This document shows, one piece after another, positions 1 through 7,108 of a stretch of 25,212 nt of DNA. A program made the position numbers and the translations under genes. Source of the DNA: Steroidobacteraceae bacterium (GTDB lineage: Bacteria > Pseudomonadota > Gammaproteobacteria > Steroidobacterales > Steroidobacteraceae); assembly GCA_025927665.1 (NCBI GenBank), contig JAICKZ010000005.1, positions 1 to 25,212 of the forward strand, written 5' to 3'. The notes below the pieces were generated by a model. That model was given only the letters and a program-made list of their open reading frames with translations, was not told where the DNA came from and ran no database searches. The stretch's first letter is position 1; the number at the start of each line of letters is the position of its first letter.

Positions 1-54
1 TCGAAAGGCTCAGGGGGACGAAAGAGTTCGATCATGGTTAACAATTTAAATTTT

Positions 55-79
55 CCGTTCATGGTAAGCCTATCGAACC
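55..79 (-). repeat. REP-like 25-bp repeat, inverted copy
   Basis: Read on the minus strand this copy matches the repeats at 100-124 and 2472-2496, sharing the core TTCGA..AGGCTT..GAACGG with several mismatches. With the copy at 100-124 it forms an inverted pair; the outer CCGTTC/GAACGG and inner TCGAA/TTCGA arms are complementary. The general form (CTTCGACAAGCTCAG then CGAACGG) resembles an interspersed repeat common in bacterial intergenic DNA. Confidence 0.55.
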
Positions 80-99
80 ATTCATCGTTGAGTAAGACC

Positions 100-124
100 C
101 CTTCGACAAGCTCAGAGCGAACGG
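100..124 (+). repeat. REP-like 25-bp repeat, direct copy
   Basis: This copy contains CTTCGACAAGCTCAG followed by GCGAACGG. It differs from the copy at 2472-2496 at only three of 25 positions. It is paired with the inverted copy at 55-79 in the manner of a bacterial interspersed mosaic element. Confidence 0.65.
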
Positions 125-194
125 ATCTAAGTTACTTGGCTTAGGGATCAGTTATACAAATAAATATTTATTAATCCCGAACCGATGCAGGTCT

Positions 195-2297
195 TCAAAC
201 TTTACCAAATCTTTCACCGTGTCCAATCCATCTTTTGAGCAAGGCAGCAACGATATCAGGCGATGATTTCAGTAATTGTTCTGCTGCCTGTTGTACTGCT
301 GGCAACAAATCACTGTCACGCATCAAGTCCGCCACCCGTAATTGCGCCAAGCCAGTTTGTTTGGTACCGAGTAATTCGCCAGGGCCGCGAAGTTCAAGAT
401 CGCGACGTGCAATTTCAAAACCATCGCTGGTTTCGCGCATGATGTGCAATCGTTGCTTGGCAATATCACTTAAAGGATATTGAAACAATAAAACGCAACT
501 GCTGTGAGCACTGCCGCGTCCCACTCTTCCACGCAATTGATGTAATTGAGCCAATCCCATACGCTCGGCGTTTTCAATTACCATGACACTGGCGTTGGGT
601 ACATCCACGCCAACTTCAATGACCGTGGTTGCTACCAGTACATCGGCTTGATGTTGCTTGAACTGCATCATCGTCGCATCTTTCTGTTTGGCATTCATAC
701 GTCCATGCAACAGCAACACGCGCAAATCAGGAAGTGCGACGCTAAGCTTCGCATATGTGTCCTCAGCGGCTTGAGCGCTCAACAATTCGGATTCTTCAAT
801 GAGTGGACACACCCAATATACTTGATGTTGTTGCTTGCAAGCCTCATGTACGCGCTGCACCACGCTGTCACGACGACCATCAGGCAATACCACGGTTTGC
901 ACTGGCGTGCGACCCGGTGGCAATTCATCGATGACGGAAACATCAAGATCCGCATACGCAGTCATCGCCAATGTGCGTGGGATTGGCGTAGCCGTCATGA
1001 TGAGTTGATGTGGATAACAATTTTCCTGCATGCCTTTTTCACGCAGCAGCAAACGTTGATGCACACCAAAGCGATGTTGTTCATCAATGATGGCGAGTGC
1101 CAATTTTGCAAACCTCACATCGGATTGAAACAAAGCATGGGTGCCTATCACAATACCCGTGGTTCCGTTGTGTAAACCTTGCATAAGACGATCACGTGCC
1201 GCACCCGAATGTTTTCCGGTGAGCAGCGCAACTTCAATATTCAGTGGTTGCATCCATTGCATAAAATTGCGCGCATGTTGCTCTGCCAACAATTCAGTCG
1301 GTGCCATTACTGCAGCCTGCATGCCACACGCCACCGCTTTGATTGCGGCCAACGCCGCAACGATAGTTTTACCGGAACCGACATCACCTTGCACCAACCT
1401 CAACATGGGATATGGCTGTGCCAAATCGTGTTCAATGTCATTCCACACCCGCGCTTGCGCACGGGTCAATTTAAATGGCAATGAATGAAGAAACTGTTCA
1501 AGTAAATCTTTGCCATTGGTTAATGACCAACTGTTGTCGCGTTGAATATCCTGGCGCAACGCACGTAAACTTAATTGCTGCGCCAACAACTCTTCAAATG
1601 CCAAACGTCGCTGCGCGGGATGCAATCCTTTGGTCAACAAATCAATGCTGGCATCAGGGGGTGGACGATGCACATATTCCAATGCGGTTTGTAAGTTCGG
1701 CCATTGTTTATCAGGCAACAATTCGTTGGGCAACCAATCACGGATTGCGTGTTGCGACTTGTTTTTCAGTGTTTGCAGTGCATTGGTGGTCAATTGTCGC
1801 AAGCGCGTTTGTTGCACACCTTCAGTCGCTGAATACACTGGTGTTAGCGTGTCGCCTGTATCAACCGCAATGTTATTGCCGATAATGCGTCGATACTCGG
1901 GATGCACTATCTCCAATCCATTGGTCGTGCTGCGTACTTCACCAAAACAACGCAGGCGAGTTCCACGCGATAATTGCGTTTGTTGTGCGTTACTGAAATG
2001 AAAAAAACGCAGGGTCAACCATCCCGTGCCGTCACTGATTCGACACAGCAATTGTCGGCGACGACGGAAGCTAACTTCAGACAATTCAATATCGCCTTCA
2101 ATCGCTGCACGAACACCCGCCTGCAATTCACCGATGGGAATGGTTTGCGTGCGATCTTCGTAACGAAACGGCAAATGAAATAACACATCCTGAATAGTGT
2201 GAATACCCAACTGCGCCAGTTTGTCAGCCAGCGCACTGCCAACACCGTATAATGCAGTGACGGAACGCAACTCGGGCAATTCGATGTTGGCGTTCAT
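195..2297 (-). CDS. recG: ATP-dependent DNA helicase RecG
   Basis: RecG is a monomeric superfamily 2 helicase that remodels stalled replication forks, R-loops and Holliday junctions in the cytoplasm. The 700-residue product has the full architecture: an N-terminal wedge/OB-fold region (about 10-230), then a helicase core with Walker A GDVGSGKT (304-311), the Walker B box DEQH (405-408), the TATPIPRTLAM motif (about 435-445), and QLRGRVGRG (motif VI) before the C-terminal TRG-type region. The length matches the family (E. coli, 693 aa). The ATG at 2297 is used because the N-terminus begins typically for the family; no strong Shine-Dalgarno sequence is visible. It lies downstream of ridA on the same strand but 303 bases away, so it may have its own promoter. 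No key residue is missing. Confidence 0.98.
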   Translation of the reverse strand: MNANIELPELRSVTALYGVGSALADKLAQLGIHTIQDVLFHLPFRYEDRTQTIPIGELQAGVRAAIEGDIELSEVSFRRRRQLLCRISDGTGWLTLRFFHFSNAQQTQLSRGTRLRCFGEVRSTTNGLEIVHPEYRRIIGNNIAVDTGDTLTPVYSATEGVQQTRLRQLTTNALQTLKNKSQHAIRDWLPNELLPDKQWPNLQTALEYVHRPPPDASIDLLTKGLHPAQRRLAFEELLAQQLSLRALRQDIQRDNSWSLTNGKDLLEQFLHSLPFKLTRAQARVWNDIEHDLAQPYPMLRLVQGDVGSGKTIVAALAAIKAVACGMQAAVMAPTELLAEQHARNFMQWMQPLNIEVALLTGKHSGAARDRLMQGLHNGTTGIVIGTHALFQSDVRFAKLALAIIDEQHRFGVHQRLLLREKGMQENCYPHQLIMTATPIPRTLAMTAYADLDVSVIDELPPGRTPVQTVVLPDGRRDSVVQRVHEACKQQHQVYWVCPLIEESELLSAQAAEDTYAKLSVALPDLRVLLLHGRMNAKQKDATMMQFKQHQADVLVATTVIEVGVDVPNASVMVIENAERMGLAQLHQLRGRVGRGSAHSSCVLLFQYPLSDIAKQRLHIMRETSDGFEIARRDLELRGPGELLGTKQTGLAQLRVADLMRDSDLLPAVQQAAEQLLKSSPDIVAALLKRWIGHGERFGKV

Positions 2298-2600
2298 GAG
2301 TTATATGTTTCGCGACTCAATCGTAGGTTCACTAATCTACTCAAATTGAAACATAGTGTGTCGCATACAACAAATGATTGTTATTACCGTGAAAGCACCT
2401 AGCCAATTTACTTGGCCAGTTGTAAACGCTCATGGTGAATTTGTCGAATCAGCCATAAAAATTCAATGAATCCTTCGATAAGCTCAGAATGAACGGAAGC
2501 ATTTTTATTGGCGTCACGCTTTCATCGGAATGGCACATTACACTGTACCATCGTTGTGCCAAGAATCTGTATGTTCTGGATTGACCGTGAACACATCTCT
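2298..2600. other. Intergenic region between ridA and recG
   Basis: About 300 bases without a convincing gene on either strand. The only recognisable content is a REP-like repeat at 2472-2496. A recG promoter may lie in the recG-proximal part, but I cannot point to a good -35/-10 pair. Confidence 0.5.
2472..2496 (+). repeat. REP-like 25-bp repeat, solitary copy
   Basis: CCTTCGATAAGCTCAG followed by AATGAACGG. It matches the copy at 100-124 in 22 of 25 bases. It is about 2.3 kb away, so the two copies bracket recG. No inverted partner is seen nearby. Confidence 0.6.
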
Positions 2601-2981
2601 TTACAACTCCACCACACAATCCATTTCTACCGCTGCACCTTTTGGTAAAGCAGCAACGCCAATCGCCGCACGTGCAGGATAAGGCTGTTGAAAATATTCA
2701 CTCATGATTTTATTTACCGCCGTAAAGTGCGAAAGATCGGTCAGGAATACATTGAGTTTGGCAACGTGAGAAAATTCACCACCAGCAGCATTGATAATGG
2801 CTTTGAGATTTTCAAACACGCGTTTGATCTGTAACTCCATATCGCCAGTGAGCAACTCGCCAGTTTTTGGATCGAGTGGAATTTGACCGGAAACGTAGAC
2901 GGTATTGCCACACTTCACGGCTTGTGAATAAGTACCAATGGCTTGCGGTGCATTGGGTGTACTGATGATACTGCGTGACAT
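2601..2981 (-). CDS. ridA: RidA family 2-iminobutanoate/2-iminopropanoate deaminase
   Basis: RidA (YjgF/YER057c/UK114 family) is a cytosolic homotrimer. It hydrolyses reactive enamine/imine intermediates released by PLP enzymes such as threonine dehydratase, giving 2-ketoacids and ammonia. The 126-residue product carries the signature region with YPARAAIGVAALPKGA and EMD near the C-terminus. Arg104 and Glu119 correspond to the substrate-binding Arg and the acidic residue of the E. coli enzyme. The start at 2981 is preferred over an upstream ATG at 3008. It has AGGAG six bases upstream (2987-2991), gives the usual family N-terminus (MSRSIIST..) and the usual length. It lies about 100 bases downstream of spoT on the same strand, an arrangement common in Pseudomonas-type genomes. 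Confidence 0.95.
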   Translation of the reverse strand: MSRSIISTPNAPQAIGTYSQAVKCGNTVYVSGQIPLDPKTGELLTGDMELQIKRVFENLKAIINAAGGEFSHVAKLNVFLTDLSHFTAVNKIMSEYFQQPYPARAAIGVAALPKGAAVEMDCVVEL

Positions 2982-2986
2982 GAAAA

Positions 2987-2991
2987 CTCCT
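2987..2991 (-). promoter_or_regulatory. Ribosome binding site deciding the ridA start
   Basis: AGGAG on the minus strand, separated by five bases (2982-2986) from the ATG at 2981. It supports the shorter 126-residue RidA over the 135-residue reading, which would have no comparable site. Confidence 0.75.
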
Positions 2992-3080
2992 GCGGTTATT
3001 TGTGACAATCAAGTGTAGAGCAGATTGCGATGATGTCGCTACATTAAGCAACGGTTACTCTCGACTTAAAGAGATTTCGA

Positions 3081-5231
3081 TTAAGCCAATGTTCGTGTGA
3101 CCTTGACGACATCAGACATCTTGCGGATGCGTTTGATCACTTGCGCCAGTTGTTTGCGATCCGCCACCATCACTTCAAATATTTCCGTACTTACGCCACC
3201 GTCGCGTTCAATGATTGACACACGTTCGATGCTGGTTTGAGTAGCAGAAATTTCTGATGCCACTGCGGCAAGAATGCCGATGCGGCTTTGCACTTGTACC
3301 GCAATTTCGACATTGAACAACTTGCCTGCAGCGGGTTGCCATACGACTGATAACCACTTATCAGGCTGTTTGCGAAAGCTCTTTAGATTTCCACATGCTT
3401 CACGATGAATCACGATCCCATGACCGGTCGTGACATAGGCCATGATGGGGTCATTGGGAATGGGGAAGCAACAACGTGCATAACTGACACTTAAACCTTC
3501 AGTGCCGGCAATTGCCAATGGCCCGGATTCATGTGGTTGTGAGACGGCGCTGTCTTTTGGAATCAATCGTTGCGCGACGAGTGGAGCGAGGCGTTCGCCA
3601 AGCCCTACTTTTTCGAACAATTCACTGGCATTCTTCAAATTAAAATCCGCTGCAAGTGCTGTCCATTGTTCGGGCTTGATACTTTTGAAACTTAATCTGA
3701 GCTCAGTCAATGACTGCGTTAATAAGCGCTTGCCTAACTCCGCGGCATCGCCGGATTTCAAGCTCTTTAAGTAATGACGTAATGCAGTACGTGCTTTGGC
3801 GGTGACGACAAAATTGACCCAGGTTGGATTGGGCATTGCACCCTTCGCCGTCACCACTTCAACCGTTTGACCATTGCGTAATGGTGTGCGTAAAGGCACC
3901 AAGCGTCGGTCAATTTTTGCAGCTACGCAACGATTACCCACATCGGTATGCACTGCATATGCGAAATCAACTGCGGTGGCACCGCGCGGTAAGCGTCGTA
4001 TCTCGCCTTTGGGAGTAAACACATACACCTTGTCTGGAAAGAGATCGACTTTAACGCTTTCAAGAAATTCTTCGGAGTTGCCACCATGCATATCAACCAG
4101 GTGTTGCAACCATTCGCGTGCGCGATCATGTCCGGTCTTTTCGTCTTCGCTACCTTCTTTGTACTGCCAATGCGCGGCGATACCGGACTCTGATACTTGT
4201 TGCATGGCTTCGGTACGAATTTGTACTTCGATCGGCATGCCATTCGGTCCAAACAAAGTGGTGTGTAATGATTGATAACCATTGACGCGTGGAATCGCAA
4301 TGTAATCTTTGAAGCGACCCGGCATGGGTCGATAGATACCATGCACGATACCCAATACTCGATAGCAAGTATCAATACTGTCAACGACGATACGAAAACC
4401 AAATACATCAACCACTTCATTCAATGCGGTTTTTTTACGACGCATTTTTTGATAAATGCTAAAGGGATGTTTTTCGCGACCTTCCACTCGGCCTTTAATC
4501 GCAGCCTTTTCCAGCGCTGCTTCAATGTTGTCTTTGATCTTGCCGATAAACTGTTTCTGATTGCCGCGTGCACGCTTGACGGCTTTTTCAATTACCTTGT
4601 AACGATTTGGATAGAGATTCTTTAATCCCAAATCTTCCAATTCATTCTTAATATTGTAAATGCCAAGCCGATTGGCAATGGGTGCGTAAATTTCCAGTGT
4701 TTCACGCGCAATGGCGCGACGTCGCAAGGGTGACATGGAACCCAGCGTGCGCATGTTATGAGTGCGATCTGCCAGCTTGACCATGATGACACGAATATCA
4801 CGCACCATGGCGAGAAGCATTTTGCGAAAACTTTCCGCCTGCGCTTCAGCTCGATTTTTAAACTGCACGCGATCCAGTTTGGAAACCCCGTCCACGATCT
4901 CCGCGACATCCGCACCGAATCGGGTGGCGATATCTTCCTTGGACATGGGCGTGTCTTCCAGTACATCATGCAAAATGGCAGCAACAATGGTCTGGCCATC
5001 CATGTGTAGATCAGCTAATAGATCAGCAACCGCAACCGGATGAGATATGTAGGGTTCGCCACTTTTGCGCTTCTGCCCTTCATGAGCCGCAGCGCCAAAC
5101 TCATAGGCTTCACGGATGGGTTCCACCCGTTCAGGTGGCAGGTAAGTCTCCAGCTTATTGATAAGCTGGGTGATGCCGATCGCGCGTCTTCCAGTTGGCA
5201 ACAAACCCAAAATAGAAGACGCGTAACTCAT
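3081..5231 (-). CDS. spoT: Bifunctional (p)ppGpp synthetase/hydrolase SpoT
   Basis: SpoT sets the level of the alarmone (p)ppGpp by degrading it and, under some stresses, making it. The 716-residue product has an N-terminal HD hydrolase domain with H64 in YISHP and the HD pair at 88-89 (HDVLEDT). The synthetase domain follows, with DVFGFRIVVD, GRFKDY and EVQIRT. Then come a TGS domain starting at DKVYVFTPKG and a C-terminal ACT domain (about 645-716). The hydrolase motif is intact, and the synthetase loop (RFKD) looks active, as in bifunctional enzymes. The N-terminus is about 19 residues longer than E. coli SpoT before the LETYLPPERV segment, so a shorter start is possible. The gene begins 16 bases after the rpoZ stop, as in the rpoZ-spoT operon. 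The RBS is weak, so coupling to rpoZ translation is likely. Confidence 0.97.
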   Translation of the reverse strand: MSYASSILGLLPTGRRAIGITQLINKLETYLPPERVEPIREAYEFGAAAHEGQKRKSGEPYISHPVAVADLLADLHMDGQTIVAAILHDVLEDTPMSKEDIATRFGADVAEIVDGVSKLDRVQFKNRAEAQAESFRKMLLAMVRDIRVIMVKLADRTHNMRTLGSMSPLRRRAIARETLEIYAPIANRLGIYNIKNELEDLGLKNLYPNRYKVIEKAVKRARGNQKQFIGKIKDNIEAALEKAAIKGRVEGREKHPFSIYQKMRRKKTALNEVVDVFGFRIVVDSIDTCYRVLGIVHGIYRPMPGRFKDYIAIPRVNGYQSLHTTLFGPNGMPIEVQIRTEAMQQVSESGIAAHWQYKEGSEDEKTGHDRAREWLQHLVDMHGGNSEEFLESVKVDLFPDKVYVFTPKGEIRRLPRGATAVDFAYAVHTDVGNRCVAAKIDRRLVPLRTPLRNGQTVEVVTAKGAMPNPTWVNFVVTAKARTALRHYLKSLKSGDAAELGKRLLTQSLTELRLSFKSIKPEQWTALAADFNLKNASELFEKVGLGERLAPLVAQRLIPKDSAVSQPHESGPLAIAGTEGLSVSYARCCFPIPNDPIMAYVTTGHGIVIHREACGNLKSFRKQPDKWLSVVWQPAAGKLFNVEIAVQVQSRIGILAAVASEISATQTSIERVSIIERDGGVSTEIFEVMVADRKQLAQVIKRIRKMSDVVKVTRTLA

Positions 5232-5247
5232 GTACTAAAGAATACGC

Positions 5248-5634
5248 TTATTCCTCTACGGCGTCGTCAGCGGCTGCCGGTTTAATGTCGTCTTTGAAAT
5301 CATCTTTGAATTCGTCTTTAAAGTCTTCCTTGAAATCATCGCCAAAATCATCCAAAGAGTCTTTAATGCCGAGGCCGGTACCGAAATCATCCTGCATCAT
5401 CATATCTGCCGCGCCGAATTCATGTGTAGGGCGATCCACTTCCTCGAGAATTTCTGGACCAACATGCCCAGCGGCAATTTCGCGCAGAGCAATGACGGTG
5501 GCTTTGTCGTTCTCACGCTCAACGGTCGGTTCAGCGCCATTGGCAATACGACGTGCACGCTTGGAAGCGACTAGCACTAAATTGAACAGATTGGGAACGT
5601 TCTGCAAACAGTCTTCAACAGTAATGCGAGCCAT
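5248..5634 (-). CDS. rpoZ: DNA-directed RNA polymerase subunit omega
   Basis: Omega binds and stabilises the beta' subunit of RNA polymerase and in E. coli forms part of a ppGpp site. Residues 1-65 (MARITVEDCL.. to ..GPEILEE) are a typical omega core. The family start MARITV lies at 5634, with AAGG eight bases upstream; a longer reading from 5685 adds residues foreign to the family. The 128-residue product exceeds the usual 70-95 residues. Residues 95-118 are an acidic, low-complexity run with a D/E-D/E-F-K period, built on an imperfect 12-base repeat at 5281-5352. The tail is in frame and ends in acidic residues. spoT follows after 16 bases; gmk is not upstream. The core assignment is certain, the role of the tail unknown. 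Confidence 0.95.
   Translation of the reverse strand: MARITVEDCLQNVPNLFNLVLVASKRARRIANGAEPTVERENDKATVIALREIAAGHVGPEILEEVDRPTHEFGAADMMMQDDFGTGLGIKDSLDDFGDDFKEDFKDEFKDDFKDDIKPAAADDAVEE
5281..5352 (-). repeat. Imperfect 12-bp coding repeat in the rpoZ tail
   Basis: The DNA encoding residues 95-118 of omega is an array of about six imperfect 12-base units, each giving an acidic pair, Phe and usually Lys (for example DDFKDDIK at its end). Bases vary between units, mostly at third codon positions. This fits an older expansion kept for its protein sequence. Confidence 0.7.
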
Positions 5635-5668
5635 GCGAGATACCTTGCAAGAATTCGAAAGGGTACGA

Positions 5669-5674
5669 ATTATA
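5669..5674 (-). promoter_or_regulatory. Candidate -10 box of the rpoZ-spoT promoter
   Basis: A perfect TATAAT on the minus strand about 35 bases upstream of the rpoZ start codon. The -35 region at a 16-18 base spacing is poor, so this is a candidate only. The position fits a promoter in the gap between divergent rpoZ and the ComEA-type gene. Confidence 0.4.
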
Positions 5675-5860
5675 GCTGCCCTCATCGGGGAACACTAATA
5701 TGATTAGCGGAAACTTGGAATGAATATGGAAAATTGTGAGTTTTACCGGAATATTTTGAGTGGAACGCATTTTATGGCGACGTTGCTATACAAAATTTCT
5801 TTCACAATCATTACACGTTCAACGTTCTGAACGGATATTCAAGGAAACAGTAAGGAGTTA

Positions 5861-6160
5861 ATGATGAATACGAAAAATCGCCTATCGAAGTGGTTCGCAG
5901 CCGGATTGCTGGCGTTGATGATTTCCGTGCCCGCCATGGCCGGAACGGTAGATATCAACAAGGCCGATGCCGCCACCATTTCCAAAGAACTCAAAGGAAT
6001 TGGTCCGGCCAAGGCAAAAGCCATCGTCGATTACCGCTCCGCGCACGGTTCATTCAAAAGTGTGGATGAATTACGCAAGGTTCATGGTATCGGTGAAAAA
6101 CTTTTGAGTAAGATTCGAAGTGATGTCGCCTTGGGCGGTGAGACTGCTGCTAAAAAGTAA
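5861..6160 (+). CDS. Secreted ComEA-type helix-hairpin-helix protein
   Basis: This is a small periplasmic DNA-binding protein of the ComEA/YbaV type. The family binds double-stranded DNA and, in competent bacteria, helps pull it into the periplasm; here the role is inferred. The 99-residue product has a basic N-terminus and hydrophobic core ending at a signal peptidase site near PAMAG (about residue 27). It then has the family pattern VDINKADA and two hairpins, LKGIGPAKAKAIVDYR and LRKVHGIGEKLLSKIR. AAGGAG lies four bases upstream of the first ATG; a second ATG follows directly. It is divergent from rpoZ, and its transcript may end in, or run through, the hairpin at 6177-6205. No other competence gene is in the window, so the name comE is not assigned. 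Confidence 0.9.
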   Translation: MMNTKNRLSKWFAAGLLALMISVPAMAGTVDINKADAATISKELKGIGPAKAKAIVDYRSAHGSFKSVDELRKVHGIGEKLLSKIRSDVALGGETAAKK

Positions 6161-6176
6161 ACTTCTCTGATGCACT

Positions 6177-6205
6177 CAAGCATGTGCATCTCCTGCGCAT
6201 GCTTG
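6177..6205 (+). terminator. Hairpin between the ComEA-type gene and dtd
   Basis: CAAGCATG (6177-6184) and CATGCTTG (6198-6205) are perfectly complementary. A U-G wobble and a GC pair of bases extend the stem to about 11 pairs around a 7-base loop. The following bases (GTTGCAATTACA) do not form a T-run. It is therefore either a weak terminator or an intercistronic structure. Confidence 0.4.
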
Positions 6206-6241
6206 GTTGCAATTACATCAAGGTTTGATTACAACCGTCGC

Positions 6242-6700
6242 ATGATTGCGCTTTTACAACGAGTCACCCATGCTTCCGTCTCTATTGCAGGCAATGAGAC
6301 AGCGAGTATCAATCGAGGACTATTGGTACTTCTTGGTGTGCAGCGAGGTGATGCCGAGCATCAAGCGGAGCAGCTGGTACATCGACTATTAAATTATCGT
6401 GTATTCGCGGATGACCAAGGCAAGATGAATCTAAGCATTTTGGATGTCCAAGGTGGCTTGCTGCTCGTTCCTCAGTTCACCTTGGCTGCCGATACACGCA
6501 ACGGCACGCGACCCGGATTCAGTACCGCGGCATCGCCACAGGCGGCTACACAATTGTTCGATTATTTTGTGACGCAGGGTCGCAAGCTTCATCAGCACAT
6601 CGCTACCGGACAGTTTGGCGCCGATATGCAAGTATCGCTGATCAACGATGGCCCCGTTACTTTCTGGTTGCAGGTAGCACCGGATAAAGCAATTCAGTAG
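6242..6700 (+). CDS. dtd: D-aminoacyl-tRNA deacylase
   Basis: DTD is a cytosolic homodimer that hydrolyses D-aminoacyl-tRNA (and glycyl-tRNA-Ala), keeping D-amino acids out of proteins. The 152-residue product starts with the typical MIALLQRVTHASV and carries PQFTLAAD (77-84) plus the Gly-cisPro motif at 137-138 in NDGPVTFWLQV. The start at 6242 is chosen because a longer reading from 6170 would run through the hairpin at 6177-6205 and add 24 non-family residues. The first residue of the usual SQFTL motif is Pro77 instead of Ser, which is unusual. All other motif residues are kept, so activity is likely. tatB follows after 33 bases. Confidence 0.95.
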   Translation: MIALLQRVTHASVSIAGNETASINRGLLVLLGVQRGDAEHQAEQLVHRLLNYRVFADDQGKMNLSILDVQGGLLLVPQFTLAADTRNGTRPGFSTAASPQAATQLFDYFVTQGRKLHQHIATGQFGADMQVSLINDGPVTFWLQVAPDKAIQ

Positions 6701-6733
6701 GCTATACTCGCGAAAATTCTTGAGAGCTTCGCA

Positions 6734-7108
6734 ATGCTTGATTTCAGTATTTCAAAATTGGCAGTGCTCGCACTGTTAGCACTATTGGTGTTGGGACCAG
6801 AAAAACTGCCCAAGGTGGCCGCGCAGTTGGGTCGCTGGACTGGGCGTGCCAAAGTAATGGCACGCAATCTACGTGCGCAACTGGAACAAGAAGTAGGCTA
6901 CGACGAATTGCTGAAAGAAAAACAGAAAGCCGAAGCCGCGTTAGAAACCGCACGGAACACCACCCATGCTCAAGTACAGGATGTAAATTCATCGATTCAA
7001 TCTTCTACCTCACCTCAACCCATCAGCACAGAACCGAATACCACATCGACTGCTCATCCATCAGGGAATGATAATTCTCATAATCAAACTTCGGGCACTG
7101 GTGTATGA
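6734..7108 (+). CDS. tatB: Sec-independent protein translocase subunit TatB
   Basis: TatB forms, with TatC, the membrane receptor for folded proteins carrying twin-arginine signals. The 124-residue product has an N-terminal membrane helix (about 5-21), the hinge LGPEKLP, an amphipathic helix, and a charged tail that becomes Ser/Thr/Pro/Asn-rich. The GPEKLP hinge and the pairing with tatC favour TatB over TatA. A GAGAG sequence lies about seven bases upstream of the ATG. The stop overlaps the tatC start (ATGA at 7105-7108), indicating translational coupling. No tatA is found upstream; dtd occupies that place. Confidence 0.92.
   Translation: MLDFSISKLAVLALLALLVLGPEKLPKVAAQLGRWTGRAKVMARNLRAQLEQEVGYDELLKEKQKAEAALETARNTTHAQVQDVNSSIQSSTSPQPISTEPNTTSTAHPSGNDNSHNQTSGTGV

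Larger units (their letters stand above)
1..194. other. Intergenic region downstream of recG carrying REP-like repeats
   Basis: No gene is visible here. The stretch lies past the recG stop codon. It holds two well-formed copies of a 25-base REP-like repeat in opposite orientation (55-79 and 100-124), plus a decayed copy at about 1-24. The two good copies can fold into a long imperfect hairpin with a loop of about 20 bases. On the minus strand this could act as a transcript-end structure for recG. No T-run typical of an intrinsic terminator follows it. Confidence 0.5.

Noticed and set aside
546..1175. Long plus-strand open reading inside recG
   Set aside because: It is antisense to the fully conserved helicase core, has no recognisable domain or ribosome binding site, and is a frame shadow.
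3053..3066. 14-base identity GGTTACTCTCGACT shared with 13911-13924
   Set aside because: One or two such matches are expected by chance in a window of this size; no palindrome or context supports a function.
3923..4420. Second minus-strand reading inside spoT
   Set aside because: A shifted frame of the conserved synthetase/TGS region with no family resemblance.
5285..5698. Plus-strand Ser/Lys-repeat reading opposite rpoZ
   Set aside because: The repeat comes from the antisense of the omega tail; the omega core on the other strand is clear.
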